61,364 nt of DNA from UBA6164 sp964344155. GTDB taxonomy: Bacteria > Patescibacteriota > Gracilibacteria > BD1-5 > UBA6164. The notes beneath the pieces are model-generated. The model was not told the origin of the DNA. It worked only from the letters and a program-made list of their open reading frames with translations, and ran no database searches. The stretch's first letter is position 1. Every line of letters begins with the position of its first letter. The position numbers and the translations under genes are program-made. The DNA lies in contig CAYFMG010000007.1 of NCBI GenBank assembly GCA_964344155.1, forward strand, positions 1 through 61,364, in the 5' to 3' direction. Positions 1 to 10,033 of this stretch are shown here, piece after piece.

Positions 1-707
1 CTGCTGTTACAAACACAGATTGATCTATAACATCACAAGTAAGTGCTAATCCTACTGCTGGGTTTAGTGTGATTGGGTATACGGGGACATTAACTAATGA
101 AACAGTTGGTCACTGACTTATTAAAGCACCAGAACTTGTAATATGGAAAAATAGAAGTATATCTACAGATTGGCTTGTACAAAGTACTCTGTGGCAAAAT
201 CAAAAGAAACTTCTTTTTAATAAAACTGATGCTCTTTCTGCAGTTGATAGTACTATTGGACTTCAAAATACTTATTGGAACTCAAATATAATTCATGTTG
301 ATACTAATATAGCACAAAATGGATCATGAGATAATATGATAGCCTACGCATTCCACTCGGTGCCAGGGTACAGTAAGGTATGAAGTTATGTAGGTAACTG
401 AAGTGCTGATGGTGCATTTGTTTATACTGGGTTTAAGCCTAAGTATGTGATGGTGAAAGAAACAAATACATCAACAGGTAGAAACTCTTGGTTTATAGCT
501 GATACTGAAAGAAATAATAATAACCCATCAAGAAGTAGATTATTAGCAAATTCATCAAATGCTGAAGCTTCAGATGTAGTAATGTGGGATTTCCTATCAA
601 ATGGTTTCAAAATGAGAGACCATAACTGGGGATGGAATGAAAATTGAGCAACATATATATATATAGCCTTTGCAGAAGCGCCGTTTAAGTATGCGAATGC
701 GAGGTAG
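1..707 (+). CDS. C-terminal part of a large surface adhesin (DUF7483-like domains)
   Basis: This is a partial gene whose 5' end lies outside the window; the reading frame begins at base 3 and stops at TAG 705-707. TGA is read as Gly at several sites, such as the one before ATYIYIAFAEAPFKYANAR. The protein resembles the repeat seen at the end of the adhesin at 48665-52522, with the shared motifs IAYAFHSVPGYSKV, VYTGFKPKYVMV and FLSNGFK. I recognise it as the DUF7483-type domain found in phage and CPR surface or tail proteins. By analogy with the second copy it probably follows a type IV prepilin-like N-terminus and sits on the cell surface. It shares a 3' terminator with that copy. The domain call is moderately sure; binding function is inferred. 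Confidence 0.75.
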
Positions 708-753
708 TATAACTGTCAACAGAGGGCTGCAGGAAAATGAGAGAATCAATGTA

Positions 754-784
754 GGGGCGAACCTTGTGTTCGCCCTTTTATTTT
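754..784 (+). terminator. Rho-independent terminator of the adhesin gene
   Basis: The hairpin GGGCGAAC-CTTGT-GTTCGCCC is followed by TTTTATTTT. An almost identical hairpin ends the paralogous gene at 52590-52616. Confidence 0.8.
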
Positions 785-839
785 GCAAAAAAATAGATTG
801 TGGATATAATAGGGGAAATAATAAATAATTTAAAATATT

Positions 840-1073
840 ATGACAACAATAACAATACCTGCAAAATATTCTAATGGAATAATAAAACCATTAAAAAAAA
901 TAAAAGAAAATCCTTCCAGTATATATATTACTGTAACTTATGGTAATAAAGAAAATATAGGTAAAAATACATTATCTAATTATCTTAAAAGTGATGAATA
1001 TAAAAATGATAAATGAAATTGATTTGTAGATACAAAGAATTTTATAGATGAATTAAATAAATATAAAAACTAG
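840..1073 (+). CDS. small antitoxin-like protein upstream of a YafQ-type toxin
   Basis: A 77-residue protein begins at ATG 840 and ends at TAG, four bases before the toxin ATG. It starts MTTITIPAKYSNGIIKPLKK and contains one TGA Gly (KNDKGNWFVDTKNF). I do not recognise the family by sequence. Small size, position directly upstream of a RelE-superfamily toxin and the tight spacing make it the likely cognate antitoxin, which would neutralise the toxin and probably bind the operon promoter. The N-terminal beta-rich stretch would fit a SpoVT/AbrB- or Phd-like DNA-binding fold, but that is a guess. Confidence 0.55.
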
Positions 1074-1076
1074 AAT

Positions 1077-1346
1077 ATGAAAATAAATAGGAAAAAAAGA
1101 TTTATAAAATCATTTAAAAAATTAGATAGGAAAATACAAGATAAATTTATAGAAGTATTAATAAGTTTTACTAAAAATCCATTTGAAGAAAAACTTAATA
1201 ATCATTCTTTAAAATGAGAATATCAATGATTAAGATCAATTAATGTTACTTGAGATTATAGAGCTATTTTTAAAGAATTATCAAATTGAAAATATGAATT
1301 TATTGATTTTATAGATATATGAACACACTCACAACTTTATAAATAA
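1077..1346 (+). CDS. yafQ: YafQ/RelE-family mRNA interferase toxin
   Basis: This 89-residue basic protein matches the type II toxin YafQ family. Features are an N-terminal basic helix (KRFIKSFKKLDRKIQDKF), the core phrase GLRSINVTGDYRAIF and the C-terminal FIDIGTHSQLYK, in which the His near the C-terminus corresponds to the catalytic region of YafQ. Family members cleave mRNA on the ribosome. Several glycines are encoded by TGA, so the gene is adapted to this host's code. It lies four bases after the likely antitoxin gene, so the two are probably co-transcribed. The family call is good; activity in this host is inferred. Confidence 0.8.
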
Positions 1347-1377
1347 TATATATACATATACTACAGTGAGGTAAGAA

Positions 1378-1475
1378 AATAACCCACCACTGAATCTCCT
1401 CCCGAGGGCTGCAAAAGATAGAAAAATGTGGCCTCTTTCCCTAATTGTAGGGAAAGAATTCAAGATAGGGTTATT
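1378..1475. repeat. dispersed cruciform repeat, full-length copy
   Basis: Outer arms AATAACCC and GGGTTATT enclose nested hairpins with the recurring words TGAAT-CTCCTCCC, GGCTGCAAAA and TTTCCCTAatTgTAGGGAAA. The same layout occurs at 46329-46436. Related or half copies lie at 23535, 43575, 48681 and 52529. The run of T after the right arm may also terminate transcription. Confidence 0.7.
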
Positions 1476-1512
1476 TTTTTGTCTTTATCCTTCCTTTTTT
1501 TGTCATTTTTCT

Positions 1513-1540
1513 TTGACAAATAGCCCTTTTTTAATATAAT
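1513..1540 (+). promoter_or_regulatory. sigma70-type promoter for tRNA-His
   Basis: TTGACA (1513-1518), a 16-base spacer and TATAAT (1535-1540) lie about 30 bases before the tRNA. Confidence 0.8.
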
Positions 1541-1570
1541 CACTCTGCTTTTTATAAAAAGTAGAAATAT

Positions 1571-1648
1571 GGTGCCCGTAGTTCAGTTGGTTAGAATGCC
1601 AGGTTGTGACTCTGGAGGTCGTGGGTTCGAACCCCATCGGGCACCCCA
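1571..1648 (+). tRNA. tRNA-His (GTG)
   Basis: The acceptor stem GTGCCCG pairs with CGGGCAC. The anticodon loop TTGTGAC gives anticodon GTG, and the T-arm GTGGG-TTCGAAC-CCCAT is intact. The extra G at -1 (base 1571) opposite discriminator C is the hallmark of tRNA-His. CCA is encoded. Confidence 0.95.
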
Positions 1649-1787
1649 TTTTTAAAGATTATATAGTGAAAATTTTTTAATAAATCAAAATTTTTACTAC
1701 TTAATTTTTAAGGATATTAAGGTTTGCTTTAAAGCCTTATTTTTGTAAATATTCTTAACATATTTTATTTTTTAATTTTATGTCATT

Positions 1788-3083
1788 ATGACAAATAAAG
1801 ATTTAACTCTATTTGAAGAGTTATTCAACGCATCTCCTGAGATTAAATATCCAAAACAAGGAGAAGTAATTTCTTGAACTATTATAAAAATAGAAAAGAA
1901 AAACATATTGGTAAATGTAAATAACCAATTTACAGGTTTAGTTGTATCTAAAGAAGTAGGTAACACTATAGACTTATCAGAATTAAAAGCTGGACAAGAT
2001 ATAGATGTAATGGTATTAGGAGATTCAATAGAAAGAGGTTTATTAATTCTTTCATTAAAAAGAGCTAATCAAATCAAAAATCTTACAAATCTTTCTAAAT
2101 ACAATGAATCAAGTGAAATTATTACTGTTAGACCTACAGAAGCTAACAAATGAGGTTTACTTGTTGATATAGATGGATTAAAAGGTTTCATACCAGTATC
2201 TCAATTAACTCCAATTCACTATCCAAGAGTTGAAGGAGCTGATCCAGAAAGAATTTTAGAACACTTAAACGGATTAGTTGGTGAACCATTTAAAGTAAGA
2301 GTTATCAATGTAGATGAAAATGGTAAGAAAATTATTTTCTCTGAAAAAGCTGCAATCGAAGAAGATAGATCTAAAGCATTAACTTCATTAAAAGAAGGTG
2401 ATATCGTTGAATGAGTAGTAAGTGGTATCTTATCTTATGGTTTATTCGTTACATTTGACGGATTAGAATGATTAGTACACGTTTCTGAAATTGATTGGGG
2501 ACATGTTACAGATCCTTCAAAATTTGCTAAAGTATGAATGAAAGTTAAAGTTAAAGTTATTGGACTTGATAGTGATAAAATCTCATTATCTATTAAAAGA
2601 CTTAAAGAAAACCCTTGGGATGTACTTGCTAAAAAATACAAACTTGGTGATTCAATTGTTGCTCCAATTTCTAGAATTTCTAAATTTGGTGCGTTCATGG
2701 ATCTTGAAGGTGGAATACAAGGTTTAATCCACTTATCTGAAATTTCTCACGGAGTAGTTAAAGATATTAGAGATCACGTTAAAGTTGGTGAAGAAATTAC
2801 TGCTAAAATCATTAATTTTGAACCTACTAAAAAAAGAATTGGTTTATCTTTAAAAGCTTTACAAGAAGCACCTAAAGATGCACCTACAAAAAAAGCTCCA
2901 GTAAAAAAAGCTGAAGCAGAAGAAGATAAAATTGATGCAGAAGTAGCTGAAACTAAAAAAGCACCTGCAAAAAAAGCTCCAGCTAAAAAAACTGCAGCTA
3001 AAAAAGATGAGACAGAAAAAAAAGCTCCAGCTAAAAAAGCACCAGCTAAAAAAACTGAAGAAAAAAAAGAAGAAACTAAATAA
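1788..3083 (+). CDS. rpsA: 30S ribosomal protein S1
   Basis: This is a 431-residue protein with four S1/OB-fold RNA-binding repeats. Clear repeats include SYGLFVTFDGLEGLVHVSEI and KFGAFMDLEGGIQGLIHLSEI, followed by a tail of about 70 residues built from AK-rich units (KKAPAKKAPAKK). S1 helps recruit mRNA to the 30S subunit. The start is ATG 1788; an ATG at 1780 is in another frame. About five glycines are TGA against more than twenty GGN, unlike most genes nearby. S1 is shorter than the six-repeat E. coli form. It heads a translation cluster with rpsB and tsf. The Lys/Ala-rich tail is also seen on S2, suggesting a shared lineage-specific extension. Confidence 0.95.
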
Positions 3084-3188
3084 TTAGTGTACTGAAATAT
3101 TTTTGGGAGTCCTTAATATGGGAACAAAAATATTATATTAAAGATTATTGACTTAATCTTGACTTATTTAAATAATAAAAAAAGAAAA

Positions 3189-4052
3189 ATGGATAAAAAA
3201 GTATTGAATTCAATGTTTGAAAACTTATTACACATTGGTAATAAAACAAATTACTGGAATCCTAAAATGAAAAACTACATTTATGGATCAGTTAATGGTA
3301 TTCATGTTATTAACTTAACAGATACTGCTAAAAAAATTGATGAAGTAAAAGCTGAATTAAAAGCTTTACATGCAGAAGGTAAAAAAGTTCTTTTTGTTGC
3401 TACAAAATTACAATCAAGAGATGCTTTTATTGACTTAGCTGAAGCTACAGGACACTTCTATGTAGCTGAAAAATGGGTACCAGGTTTATTAACAAACTTT
3501 AAAACAATCAAAAGAAGAATTTCTACTTACTTAAGATTATTAAAAGATTCTGAATCAGGAGCTTTTGATGTTTTAACTAAGAAAGAAGCTGCTGCTAAAA
3601 TGCTTGAATTAGAAAAATTAGATAGAGCATTTAAATGATTAAAAGAAATGAAAAGAACACCAGATGTATTATTTGTAGTTGATGGTGTTTACGAAAAACA
3701 AGCTGTTAAAGAAGCTAATTCTTTAAAAATGAAATCATTTGCAATTATGAATACAAATGGTGATGATACTGTTGTTGATAATTTAATTCCAGCTAATACT
3801 AACTCAGTTAAATCTACTGAATTTATAGCTTCTGCTATAAAATGAGAATTAGTATGAGTAAAAGTTAAAGCTCCTTCAAGAGTAAAAAGAATTGATTCTA
3901 AAAAAGTAAGTGGAGAAAGAAGAGCTCCTGCTAAAAAAGCACCTGCAAAAAAAGCTCCAGTGAAAAAAACAGAAGAAAAGAAAACAGTAGAAAAAAAGCA
4001 GCTACTAAGAAAACAGAAGAAAAATAGTTTTATTTGAGGAATAATTAATTAA
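3189..4052 (+). CDS. rpsB: 30S ribosomal protein S2 with a shifted C-terminal tail
   Basis: The S2 core is complete, with motifs HIGNKTNYWNPKMKNYIYG, ATKLQSRDAF, KWVPGLLTNFKT and FVVDGVYEKQAVKEA. TGA encodes Gly in the linker after DRAFK and near the end. The ATG at 3189 aligns with normal S2 starts. After the core there is an AK-rich tail like that of S1. In a run of seven A (3992-3998) the frame appears to lose one base. As read, the protein ends with a non-repetitive tail at TAA 4050. With one more A it would continue as KKAATKKTEEK and stop at TAG 4025-4027. This could be a real mutation, a sequencing error or slippage; the core is unaffected. Confidence 0.9.
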
Positions 4053-4065
4053 TAGTTATTCCTCA
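4035..4065 (+). terminator. hairpin after rpsB
   Basis: TGAGGAATAA pairs with TTATTCCTCA. It is followed by only a mixed pyrimidine stretch (TACTCTTTC), so termination may be weak and transcription may continue to tsf. Confidence 0.45.
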
Positions 4066-4090
4066 TACTCTTTCTTAATTTTTTTATACT

Positions 4091-4438
4091 ATGGAAAACT
4101 CAAATAGTTCTAATAATGAAAAGTTTAAAAATGCTATATGTTATATACCATTTGTTTCTTTTGTTTTATTTTTTACAGAACAAAACAAATCAAAGGAATT
4201 GATGAAAAACATAAAGTATTGAAGTTTTTTATTAATTGCATATATTTTAATTAGATTTTTTGTTACAAGTATTTTAATGATACCTGTTTCAGGATTTTTA
4301 TTTTTAATTTATATATGAATTACTTGATTTATTGGGTATAAAGTATATAGTGGGGAAGATGTTGATATAGAATATATAGATGATTTTGAAAAGAAGGTAA
4401 AAGAAAATATGTGAACTAGTGATAATGAAAAGAAATAA
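4091..4438 (+). CDS. small two-to-three-helix membrane protein (DUF4870-like)
   Basis: A 115-residue protein has a polar N-terminus, then about three hydrophobic segments (around CYIPFVSFVLFF, FLLIAYILIRFFV and FLFLIYIGITGFIGYKV), then an acidic C-terminal tail. The pattern, with an N-terminal hydrophobic YIPF followed by two hydrophobic helices and YKVYSGEDV, resembles small DUF4870/Tic20-like membrane proteins, but I cannot assign a function. It sits between rpsB and tsf, an unusual insertion in a normally tight pair. Several glycines are TGA. Confidence 0.65.
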
Positions 4439-4467
4439 TTATTTTTATATTTTAATTTTAAAAAACT

Positions 4468-5253
4468 ATGGCAATTACTGCTGCTCAAGTTAAAGAGCTT
4501 AGAGAAAGAACAGGTATCGGTATGATGGAATGTAAAAAAGCATTAAATGAAACTGGTGGTGATATGGAAAAAGCGATTGAAGAATTAAGAAAAAAAGGTT
4601 TAGCTAAAGCTGCTAAAAAAGCAGATAGAGAAACTTCAGAAGGTGGAATTAAAATTATTACAGAAGGAGGTAAAGCTTCAGTTTTATCAGTAGCTTGTGA
4701 AACTGACTTCTTAGCTAATTCTGATAAATTTAAATCTATGCTTACAGTTATTTGTGAATATTTATCTGAAAATGGTGAATCTTCTAAAGAAGCTGCTCAA
4801 GAAAAAATTAATAGTGAATATGCATTAGAGTTAGGTGAAAACTTACAAATAAATGAATATAGAGTTATAGAATGAGGTGTTGCTGCTTCATATGTTCATT
4901 CAAATGGTAAAGTTGCTGCATTAATTATGGCAAAAGCTGGAACTGATGAAGAAAAAGCTAAGCAAGTAGCTATGCATGTAACGGCTTCTAGTCCAGAATA
5001 TTTATCACCAAGTGATATTTCTGAGGAAGTTGTAGAAAAAGAAAAAGCATTACAATTAGAGATAATGAAAAATGATGAAAAAATGGGTAATAAATCAGAT
5101 GATGTTTTACTTAAAATTATTGAAGGTAAAATGGGGAAATTCAAATCTGAAATTTCTTTATTAGAACAAGCTTTCGTTATTGATCCAAATCAAAAAGTAA
5201 AAGCTTTTATTTGAGAAGATACTATAGAATCTTTTTATAGATTTACAGTGTAA
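4468..5253 (+). CDS. tsf: translation elongation factor Ts
   Basis: The 261-residue protein begins MAITAAQVKELRERTGIGMM and continues with CKKALNETGGDMEKAIEELR, the UBA-like domain that contacts EF-Tu. This is followed by the TDFLANSDKF signature and the C-terminal dimerisation half (VAMHVTASSPEYL). EF-Ts catalyses nucleotide exchange on EF-Tu. Only two glycines are TGA (after VIE and in FIGEDT); the rest are GGN, as in S1 and S2. The start codon is preceded by A-rich sequence without a Shine-Dalgarno. Confidence 0.96.
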
Positions 5254-5265
5254 TTATAGAAAAAT

Positions 5266-5562
5266 ATGATAGACTTAAAAAAGCTTCAATAAGAAGTATT
5301 TCAAAATAAGGTAAATAAATGATTCAATACGACAAATATTGATATGGAATTTAATCTAGTTTATTGAGAACTTGCTGAAGCTTTTGATGCCTATCACAGA
5401 GATAAGTGAGATGTATGAGAAGAGCTTGCTGATGTCACAATTTTTTTATTATGACTTTCAGAGATGATTTGAGTTGATTTAGAAAAAGAGATTTTGAGGA
5501 AGGTTGAGATAAACAAGAACAGAGTATACAAAAAATCATGAGATTGACATGTTAAGGTTTAG
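5266..5562 (+). pseudogene. MazG-like nucleotide pyrophosphohydrolase interrupted by in-frame TAA
   Basis: The frame opens with ATG 5266 and eight codons (MIDLKKLQ), hits TAA at 5290-5292, then continues in the same frame to TAG 5560. The downstream part contains EVFQNKVNKGF, YGELAEAFDAYHRDK and GEELADVTIFLLGLSEMIGV, the acidic ExxE and EExxD metal-binding motifs of MazG-type all-alpha NTP pyrophosphatases. The stop stands where relatives have a Lys or similar residue before EV, so a one-base change AAA to TAA explains it. TGA encodes many glycines, so the gene is native. It may be a recent pseudogene, or initiation may occur downstream (for example the ATG of DMEFNL). It ends 19 bases before tRNA-Trp. 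Confidence 0.7.
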
Positions 5563-5581
5563 ATCTTAACAATCCAATCAT

Positions 5582-5656
5582 AGTCCCATATTTCAACGGT
5601 CAGAATTCAGGACTCCAAATCCTGCGATCTAGGTTCGATTCCTAGTGGGGCTGCCA
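5582..5656 (+). tRNA. tRNA-Trp (CCA)
   Basis: Acceptor AGTCCCA pairs with TGGGGCT. The anticodon stem CAGGA/TCCTG holds loop CTCCAAA (anticodon CCA). The T-arm CTAGG-TTCGATT-CCTAG is perfect and CCA is encoded. With this anticodon it reads only UGG, consistent with UGA being used for Gly. Confidence 0.93.
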
Positions 5657-5670
5657 TTAAAAAATAAAGG

Positions 5671-5697
5671 AAAATTCGTCTAAAGACGAATTTTTTT
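5671..5697 (+). terminator. Rho-independent terminator after tRNA-Trp
   Basis: ATTCGTC-TAAA-GACGAAT is followed by seven T. Confidence 0.85.
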
Positions 5698-5718
5698 AGA
5701 TTATAGATAGAATAATTT

Positions 5719-7881
5719 ATGAGAACAATAGAGACATGATCCTTAAAAAAAGGAAATATATTTTGAATTAGACAAATGTTGGCTCTTATATCAGAGAAAC
5801 AAAAAGAAGTAGTGTTTGATATATTGAGATCTTGAGAAATAAATGATAGTAAAAAAATATATAGAACTATTCATTTTTTGAGAGAAACTCCAGATATAAG
5901 TAATAATGTATTAGAATATTTAGATTCTGTACAAAAAATTTTAGATGAAAATAGAGATATGATTGATTGTAATAATTTTGATTCATTTCTTGTTTCTATG
6001 GAAAATGTTGTATTATCTTTTGATTCGTATTTAGAAATATTTTTCTCAAATACAATAGAATCTTTCTCTTTGAATCAAGCCAAAAATTATGTAGATAGAT
6101 TTATAACTAGATTTCCTAATATTAGAATAAATATGGGAAGTGTAGTAAATAGTATATTTTCAAATACTTCAGAAAGTTATACACTAGGTAGAGCTCAAGA
6201 GTTTGCTCAAAGCTTTGAATGAGTAGAGGTTAGTAAAAGTGTTTTAAATAGAATTTTAATGAGTACATGAGAGAAGTATACTTTAGATAGAGCTAAAGAG
6301 TTTGCTGAAAGTCTTAAAGGAGGGGAAATTAGTGTAAATACTTTAAATACAATACTTACAAATACTTCGGAAAGATATACGCTAGATAGAGCTAAAGAGT
6401 TTGTAGAAGGGCTAGAAATTAATTCAGGTATATTAGCTTCTATTTTATTAAAAACTTCAGAAACATATACACTAGATAGAGCTAAAAGATTTATTGAAGG
6501 CTTTGAGTGAGTAGAGCTTGATGTAAGTGTTTTAGATAGAATTTTAACGAATACATGAGATAGATACTCCTTAAATAGGGCTAAAAGGTTTGTTAAAAGC
6601 TTTGAAAATGTAGAGATTAATTCAACTATACTTGATAAAATATTATCAAGTACTTCAGAAAGATATACACTAGGTAGAGCTCAAGAGTTTGTTCAAGGCT
6701 TTGAATTAGTAGAGCTTGAAGCAAGTGTTTTAGATAGAATTTTAACGAATACATGAGATAGATACTCATTAAATAGAGCTCAAGAGTTTGTTCAAGGCTT
6801 TGAATGAGTAGAGGTTAATGCAAGTATTTTAGATAGAATTTTATCAAGAACTTCAGAAAGATATAGCTTAGATAGAGCTAAAAGGTTTCTTGAAGGCTTT
6901 GAATGAGTAGAAGTTAGTGAAGCTGTTATAGATAGAGTTTTAACGAATACATGAGAGGAATATAGCTTAAATAGAGCTCAGGAGTTTTTTGAAGGTTTTG
7001 AATGAATGAAAATTAGTGTAAACATTCTAAATAGATTTTTTACAAATACTTCAGAAATCTATTCACTAGATAGAGCCCAAGAGTTTGTTAAAAAGATTGA
7101 AGGGGTAGAAATTAATTCAGATACACTTAATAAAATCTTATCAAGTACTTCAGAAAGATATAGCTTAGATAGAGCTAAAAGGTTTATTGAAAGCTTTGAA
7201 TGAGTAGGTATTAGTAATCCTATATTAATTCAGGTATTTATGAAAACTAGTCAGAGGTTCTCACTCCATAAAGCTTTAGAATTTATACAAAAATGTGATT
7301 TTTTACCTAATACAGCAGTTCTAGTATCAATTTTAAATAAAACTAGTCAAAAATATAGTTATAAAGAAGCTATAGATTTTATGAAAAAAGTTAATGATCT
7401 ATATCCTGAATGTACTCCTAATGATCATTGCTATTCAACTATATTATTTAATTTAATTAAAAATAATAAAAATCACCAAGTGTTAGACCTATGAGAAGAA
7501 ATAGAAGAGAATGCGACTAATTTGTACTTACTTATAAAACTATATTTTTTTCAAGAACTTTTTGATAAGGCAATAGAAAATATTATGAAGATAATGAGCT
7601 ATGACATTAAGAATAGACACCCACTAATAATAATTATTTCAATGTTTCTATATATTAAAAAGGATGAAAATTTAATGGTGTTATTTCCTGATCTATCAGA
7701 TAAAGAGAAAAAAGATATATCTAAAATGGTTAAGAAATTTAATCGTTCAAATAATTTAACTAAAACTATTCTAGAGGTCGAAAAAAAATATCCTACGTGA
7801 AACTTTTTTTCTAATAGCTCTAGTTTATATATATATTGATGAATACCAATAAATAAACAGGCAGCCATGGTTGTGAGATAA
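5719..7881 (+). CDS. large helical-repeat protein with about 33-residue PPR-like units
   Basis: This 720-residue protein is dominated by about a dozen tandem units of 30-33 residues. A typical unit runs helix one DTLNKILSST, then SERYSLDRAKRFIESFEGVEI as helix two. Conserved positions are T/S-E-x-Y-S/T-L, RA-x-x-F and a hydrophobic pair before the next unit. The two-helix pattern and the last units (SYKEAIDFMKKVNDLYPECTPND) resemble pentatricopeptide (PPR) or TPR solenoids, but the unit is shorter than the 35-residue PPR. The DNA repeats are about 99 bases long and highly alike, implying recent expansion. Gly at the repeat joints alternates between TGA and GGN. No signal peptide or membrane segment is seen. 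An RNA- or protein-binding scaffold is inferred. The gene is flanked by its own terminator. Confidence 0.75.
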
Positions 7882-7943
7882 GTATATTTGAATAATAATA
7901 GAGTTTATTTGTAATTACAGTTTATCTACTATTAAAAAAACAT

Positions 7944-7994
7944 AAAACTCCTAAACAAAATACAATACTGTATTTTTTAGGGGTTTTATTTTTA
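7944..7994 (+). terminator. long hairpin terminator
   Basis: AAAACTCCTAAACAAAATACA pairs almost fully with the sequence GTATTTTTTAGGGGTTTT and is followed by ATTTTT. It closes the repeat-protein transcript. Confidence 0.8.
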
Positions 7995-8055
7995 ATAAGT
8001 AAAAATTATTAAAAAAATAATATTTTTTGATTTTAATATATAAATTTAGTAAAAG

Positions 8056-8973
8056 ATGGAAAACATTTATAAAATTCAACATGTTGCAAGAACATTAGCA
8101 CAAATTCATTTATATGAAGATGAAGCTTGAAAAACAGATTTTACAATTGATTGATTTATAATTAAACAATGGTGATATAGTCTTGCAAAGTGACCTTATG
8201 GTAATGCATGGGTAGTAGAAAAAGAAATAAAAGCAATAAATTGACTTGAAGCTATAAATATATTTAGAAAAGAGTTTGATTTAGTTGCTCAAAAACTTTC
8301 TTTAATAAGTCAATGTTATTTAAACTTTTTAAGCTATTCTTTTTTAGTTGAAAAATTAAATGATAATGAATATAATATCTTTTTTTTGAATATAGTAAGG
8401 GATAGGGAAGCTGTGCCATTGCATTTTTGAGTACAGCATTTAAAAGATTATAAATTACTGAATGAACTATGAAATAATGAAGCTTTTAAATATTTACAAG
8501 AATACAATAATACAATTTGATATTATCCCAAGGCAATGTTATTATGTTCATCTCTTGAAGCCTTAGCATGAAAAGAAACAAAAATAAATGAGGAATGAGT
8601 TGAATATCAAACTTATGATAAAGATAAGATGATAGAAATATTATAAAAAAAAGACTATTATAAAATTTTTTGAAGAGATTGATTTAGACATAAAATACAA
8701 CATTGAGATAGTATTGAACCTTTTAAGTGAGATGATTATATTAAAATCATGTATTATAAAGTAATTTCTTATTTAAATGAAAAGTATTGATTAAAAATAA
8801 GTACTTCTGTTAAATTTCCATGAAGACATTTTTGGTGAAATCTTGAGTGATTTAGGGGATTTTTAAAATATAAAAAAGAATCAATTGATATAAGAAATAT
8901 ACCAACTGATTTAAAATTTAAAGAAGAAGATTATATTTATGATACATCATATAAAAGAATAGAAGATTTTTAA
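8056..8973 (+). pseudogene. Apea-like HEPN protein split by in-frame TAA
   Basis: The frame starts at ATG 8056, stops at TAA 8644-8646 after 196 codons and resumes without shift to TAA 8971. The first part has an N-terminal domain and the helical segment YYPKAMLLCSSLEALAGKET. The part after the stop holds GRDGFRHKIQHGDSIEPF, an RHxIxHG motif typical of Apea-like HEPN domains, whose ribonuclease site is R-x4-6-H. The stop therefore removes the catalytic motif. The codon context (IL-stop-KKDYYKIFG) suggests a Gly TGA changed to TAA. HEPN proteins often act in defence or toxin systems, and the next two genes are Mrr-type nucleases. It may be a pseudogene or a truncated product; I favour a recent nonsense mutation. 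Confidence 0.65.
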
Positions 8974-9077
8974 CTTTTATATTTTCATTTATGTATTTTT
9001 TAAAAATATAGCATTATTTGAAATAATACAAAAAATATGATTTAATAATATATATATTATTAAATAATTTAAGTTTC

Positions 9078-9980
9078 ATGAAAATAAATAAATTAGATTT
9101 AGCTAAAGTTATAAGTGATTTTATGTTTTTAGGAATTGAAAATCCTGAAGAAAAAGCTAAGGTTGTATTTAGAGTAAAACATCAATTAACTGCTCATTGA
9201 TTTGAAAAATATATGCAGTATTATTTTGAAAAAATTAAGAAATATAAAGTAAAGTTAAATTGAAATACTTATGAATTTGATTGAGGAATAGATTTAAAAT
9301 GAATAAAAAGAGTAAATTGAGAAAATCATTATTTAATAGCTCAATGTAAAAAATACTCAATAAAAGATATAACTGAAGAACAAATAAAAAGCTATCATGG
9401 TTCTACTTTTCATAAATATATGGAATATAAAGATCAAACAGATTCTTATTATATTACAACTTCAAAGTTTACTGACAAAGCAAAGATTTTTGCAAAAGAA
9501 ACTCATATTAAAGCTGTAGATTTTTCAGATATTTATAATCTTCAAAAAGTTTATTCTATTGAAAAGTTTAAGAAAGATTTAGAGGTAGATGAATGAATAG
9601 AAGCTGTAAATAAATCATTCAATAATGAACAATTGTTATTAGAGTTAGATAATCATATATATGAAACTGAATGAGTATCTAATAGTGATGTTTTTCAACT
9701 TTTAAGACAAATAAGAAGAGATTATTCGAACTATAGTCAATTAAGACTTTGAGATATAGCAAAAAATGATACTTTAAAATTATTAGCAGATAAAAGACCA
9801 CATAATTTACAAGTACTAAAAGAAACTGTATCTCACTTGTCTACAAGAGAACAAAATAAGATAAAAAAACACTGAGAAATTTTTATTGAAAGGTTAAAAT
9901 ATATTCATAATGAAGATGATAAAATAGCTGAAGAATTTGAAAAGTGATTTTTTAATAAATTAGTTGAATTTATAAAATAG
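9078..9980 (+). CDS. Mrr-type restriction endonuclease with C-terminal HRDC domain
   Basis: This is a 300-residue protein. Residues about 40-150 carry the PD-(D/E)xK nuclease core of the Mrr family: EFDGGIDLKG followed by LIAQCKKYS, the D and the Q-x-K catalytic residues. SYYITTSKFTDKAKIFA is a further Mrr-like strand and helix. The C-terminal 80 residues (LRQIRRDYSNYSQLRLGDIA, then LADKRPHNLQVLKE) look like an HRDC domain, a nucleic-acid-binding module usually found on RecQ helicases. Mrr enzymes cut modified or foreign DNA. The next gene is a paralogue with the same architecture. TGA encodes many glycines, including in the active-site loop, so it is adapted to this host. Confidence 0.75.
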
Positions 9981-10033
9981 GAAAATTGTGTGAGGTTTAA
10001 ATATAGGGGATTATTTATTATACTATTTTTATT

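Noticed and set aside
1378..1475. Insertion sequence end or transposon
   Set aside because: No transposase gene is found near any copy, and the elements are only 50-120 bases long; they are listed as repeats.
5582..5656. Possible UGA-reading tRNA
   Set aside because: The anticodon loop is CTCCAAA, so the anticodon is CCA (Trp), not UCA.
5719..7881. CRISPR-like array because of regular 99-base repeats
   Set aside because: The repeats are in frame, imperfect and lie in one long open frame with protein-level conservation; there are no unique spacers.
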